This document shows positions 21,926 through 23,466 of a stretch of DNA of 23,466 bases, piece after piece; position 1 is the stretch's first letter, and each line of letters starts with the position of its first letter. The notes beneath the pieces were generated by a model that had not been told where the DNA came from, made no database searches, and worked only from the letters and a program-made list of their open reading frames with translations. Origin of the DNA: JAKAQB01 sp027320105 (GTDB taxonomy: Bacteria > Actinomycetota > Acidimicrobiia > Acidimicrobiales > Palsa-688); the NCBI GenBank assembly GCA_027320105.1, contig DAHVMA010000090.1, forward strand, positions 1-23,466, read 5' to 3'. Position numbers and translations under genes: made by a program.

Positions 21926-22342
21926 TCAACTCGCGCCAGCGGTCTCCCGAGCGTCGAGCGCGGCCTCGAGCCAGCCCGTGATGGCTGCGAGCGGGGCACC
22001 GGGAGTGAAGATCTCCGCCAGGCCGGCGTCCTTCAGCGGCGTGACGTCCGTCTCGGGGATGACTCCCCCGCCGAACACCAGCACGTCCCCCGCCCCCGTC
22101 TCCCGCAGCAACTGGACCACTCTCGGGAACAGGGTCAGGTGCGCCCCGGACAGGCTCGACAAGCCGACGGCGTCGGCGTCCTCTTGCAGCACAGCGTCGA
22201 CGATCTGCTCGGGAGTCTGGTGCAGGCCGGTGTAGATCACCTCGAAGCCCGCCTCGCGCAACGCCCGGGTGATGACCCTCGCGCCCCGGTCGTGGCCGTC
22301 CAGGCCGGGCTTGGCCATCACGACCCGATAGTGGCGGTGCAT
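21926..22342 (-). CDS. Stand-alone B12-binding subunit of methylmalonyl-CoA-type mutase
   Basis: 138 residues, a complete cobalamin-binding domain: VVMAKPGLDGHDRGARVI holds the lower-ligand His in DxHxxG; FEVIYTGLHQTPEQIVDAV; ADAVGLSSLSGAHLTLFPRV with the SxL motif; VLVFGGGVIPETDV with the GGxxP motif. This is the usual short partner of a separate catalytic chain (as in mcmB-like or isobutyryl/ethylmalonyl mutases); the catalytic subunit is not in the window. ATG 22340-22342 is preceded eight bases upstream by TATCAT, and the longer in-frame extension to 22489 has no family similarity. The gap to sucC is 46 bases. It probably delivers succinyl-CoA precursor to the SucCD step; ethylmalonyl or isobutyryl substrates cannot be excluded. 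Confidence 0.88.
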   Translation of the reverse strand: MHRHYRVVMAKPGLDGHDRGARVITRALREAGFEVIYTGLHQTPEQIVDAVLQEDADAVGLSSLSGAHLTLFPRVVQLLRETGAGDVLVFGGGVIPETDVTPLKDAGLAEIFTPGAPLAAITGWLEAALDARETAGAS

Positions 22343-22350
22343 TGGACCCG

Positions 22351-22356
22351 ATGATA
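22351..22356 (-). promoter_or_regulatory. -10 box of a leaderless promoter for the B12 subunit
   Basis: TATCAT on the minus strand, eight bases before the ATG; no Shine-Dalgarno sequence. No clear -35 at the expected distance. Confidence 0.35.
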
Positions 22357-22446
22357 CGCAGCGGCCCTCCGACCGGCGCCAACCCGGGTGCACCCCCGAA
22401 GGCACGACACGGCTGGCTGGCAGCGGGTGGCGACACGAAAGATCCG

Positions 22447-22493
22447 AACTGTGAGTGATAAGTGCACAGCCTGTGTAGTTTCCACTCACAGTT
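22447..22493. promoter_or_regulatory. Nested palindrome between pcrA and the B12-subunit gene
   Basis: Arms AACTGTGAGTG (22447-22457) and CACTCACAGTT (22483-22493) are perfect complements, 11 bases each. A second small palindrome, CACAG-C-CTGTG, lies within the loop. The segment is far less GC-rich than its surroundings, which favours an operator over a GC-driven terminator, but either is possible. Confidence 0.55.
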
Positions 22494-22543
22494 GACGTGG
22501 CTGCCCCCGGCTGTCCCCCGTTCCATCGCTCATCGCATCGGGG

Positions 22544-22579
22544 CGACCGCGTGGGGTGACCGCGTGGTGTGACCGCTGG
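22544..22579. repeat. Three 13-base tandem repeats after pcrA
   Basis: CGACCGCGTGGGG, TGACCGCGTGGTG and a partial TGACCGCTGG follow each other, 45 bases downstream of the pcrA stop in its reading direction. No function is apparent. Confidence 0.75.
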
Positions 22580-22623
22580 ACGCCGGCCCAGGCCACGCCC
22601 GCCGCCGGCGCTGCCGCCGGCGA

Positions 22624-23466
22624 TCAGCCCGCCGCCCTCGCCAGGGGCGCCAGGTGCAGCAGCAGGTGCTTGTCGCCGAGACCCGGGAAGCGCACCGTCG
22701 CCTCAGCCTTCTCCCCCTCTCCCCGCACATCGATGACGACCCCCTCGCCCCACTTGCCGTGGACGACCGAATCGCCGGCGCGCAGGCCGAGCGCCTCGGC
22801 GCCTGTTCCCCTCACCGGCGTCGCCTGGCGCCCACGGCGCACAGCGGCCTCTACGATCTCCTCGCGCGACGGGGCGAAGGACGCCCGTGAGCTGCCCGAG
22901 CGCACCGGGCGGTGCCCGCCGCCGGCCGGGCGGACCAGGCCGTCGGGGATCTCCTGCAAGAACCGCGACGGCGGGTTGTACTGGGTTTGGCCCCACAGGT
23001 TGCGGCACCAGGCGTGCGAGAAGTAGAGCCGCTCCTTCGCCCGGGTGATCCCCACGTAGGCCAGCCGGCGCTCCTCCTCCAACTCGTCGGGCTCGCCGAG
23101 GGAGCGGAGGTGCGGGAAGACTCCATCCTCCATTCCGATCAGGAAGACCACCGGGAACTCGAGACCTTTGGCGGTGTGCAGGGTCATGAGCAGGACCTGG
23201 GAGCTGTCGGCGTCGACCTCGTCGGCATCGGCCACCAGGCTCACCTCTTCGAGGAAGGCGTCGAGGTCGGGCGCCTCACGGGCGGCACCGACGAGCTCCT
23301 CCAGGTTCTCGATCCGGCCGTGGGACTCGACGGTGTCCTCGGCTTGGAGCTCGGCGAGGTAGCCGGTGCGCTGCAACACCGCCTCGATCAGCTCCGCTGG
23401 ACCAACCAGCCCGTCGCCGCCGTAGGGCCCGCCCCCCGCCGGCGCCGCCCCGCCCCCCGCCGGCGC
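22624..23466 (-). CDS. pcrA: UvrD/PcrA-type DNA helicase, C-terminal part (partial at right edge)
   Basis: The last ~280 residues of a superfamily 1A helicase are present; the start lies beyond the right edge. Seen: GYLAELQAEDTVESHGRIENLEEL, motif V VLLMTLHTAKGLEFPVVFLIGMEDGVFPH, and motif VI EERRLAYVGITRAKERLY. The C-terminal Tudor-like domain SVVHGKWGEGVVIDVRG, which in PcrA/UvrD contacts RNA polymerase, is intact. It acts in nucleotide excision repair, mismatch repair and removal of stalled polymerase. Near the edge the sequence carries an in-frame Ala/Pro/Gly insertion (two 18-base copies) before the GPAELIEAV helix. The ATG at 23379 is internal. The stop is followed by short tandem repeats and the nested palindrome, so the transcript probably ends before the B12-subunit gene. 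Confidence 0.95.
   Translation of the reverse strand, partial: APAGGGAAPAGGGPYGGDGLVGPAELIEAVLQRTGYLAELQAEDTVESHGRIENLEELVGAAREAPDLDAFLEEVSLVADADEVDADSSQVLLMTLHTAKGLEFPVVFLIGMEDGVFPHLRSLGEPDELEEERRLAYVGITRAKERLYFSHAWCRNLWGQTQYNPPSRFLQEIPDGLVRPAGGGHRPVRSGSSRASFAPSREEIVEAAVRRGRQATPVRGTGAEALGLRAGDSVVHGKWGEGVVIDVRGEGEKAEATVRFPGLGDKHLLLHLAPLARAAG

Noticed and set aside
22343..22446. Cobalamin riboswitch upstream of the B12-binding subunit.
   Set aside because: The stretch is too short before the likely leaderless start and no B12-box could be found on the minus strand.
23417..23466. CRISPR-like repeat at the right edge (GCCCCCCGCCGGCGC units).
   Set aside because: Two copies without spacers, in frame with pcrA and encoding Ala/Pro/Gly; a simple-sequence insertion.

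Overview
The window is chromosomal DNA of a high-GC actinobacterium. A free-living member of Acidimicrobiia or a relative is the best guess from the sequence alone. The grounds are very GC-rich coding sequence with frequent GTG starts, a WhiB regulator, an actinobacterial-type GlnR, a eukaryote-like glutamine synthetase II beside a type I synthetase, a pair of ArsA/Get3-like ATPases next to whiB, and several start codons with a TANNNT box only 6-8 bases upstream (leaderless style).

Layout: (1) 1-713, the C-terminal half of an MFS transporter cut by the left edge. (2) 723-3894, a nitrogen locus: glnII (-) diverges from a GlnA2-like synthetase plus glnR (+), with a four-half-site GlnR-like box in the shared 110-base gap. 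(3) 3898-7354, a leftward series of a SufR-like HTH regulator, a HesB/IscA protein, a very compact [2Fe-2S]/molybdopterin xanthine-dehydrogenase-like fusion, a RidA protein and an unlisted 52-residue membrane protein. (4) 7456-10148, an Mrp/ApbC P-loop protein with a long low-complexity tail carrying an 88-base palindrome, then a membrane-anchored trypsin-fold protein without a recognisable catalytic triad. (5) 10205-12859, whiB (-) and two ArsA-like ATPases (+). (6) 12885-13741, a STAS anti-sigma antagonist diverging from a single-domain response regulator.

(7) 13794-16763 is a tRNA-Pro(CGG) followed by what looks like the eroded end of an integrated element: a truncated DUF3987-type helicase, about 540 bases of decayed sequence, a frameshifted secreted-protein gene of much lower GC, and a DUF4232 lipoprotein. 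(8) 16874-22342 is a leftward set: a B12-binding mutase subunit, sucC, sucD, a GNAT acetyltransferase wreck, an ABC-2 ATPase and permease, and an MscS channel. (9) 22624 to the right edge is the C-terminal part of the PcrA/UvrD helicase.

The functional themes are GlnR-centred nitrogen control, Fe-S cluster handling (HesB, Mrp, SufR-like, WhiB and a 2Fe-2S enzyme within 7 kb), and propionate/methylmalonyl-CoA entry into the TCA cycle (B12 subunit plus SucCD). No CRISPR array, rRNA or intact insertion sequence was seen. I did not find one clearly new multi-gene system. The strongest leads are the shrunken molybdo-flavoenzyme-like fusion, the large palindrome, the GlnR circuit and the tRNA-Pro scar.
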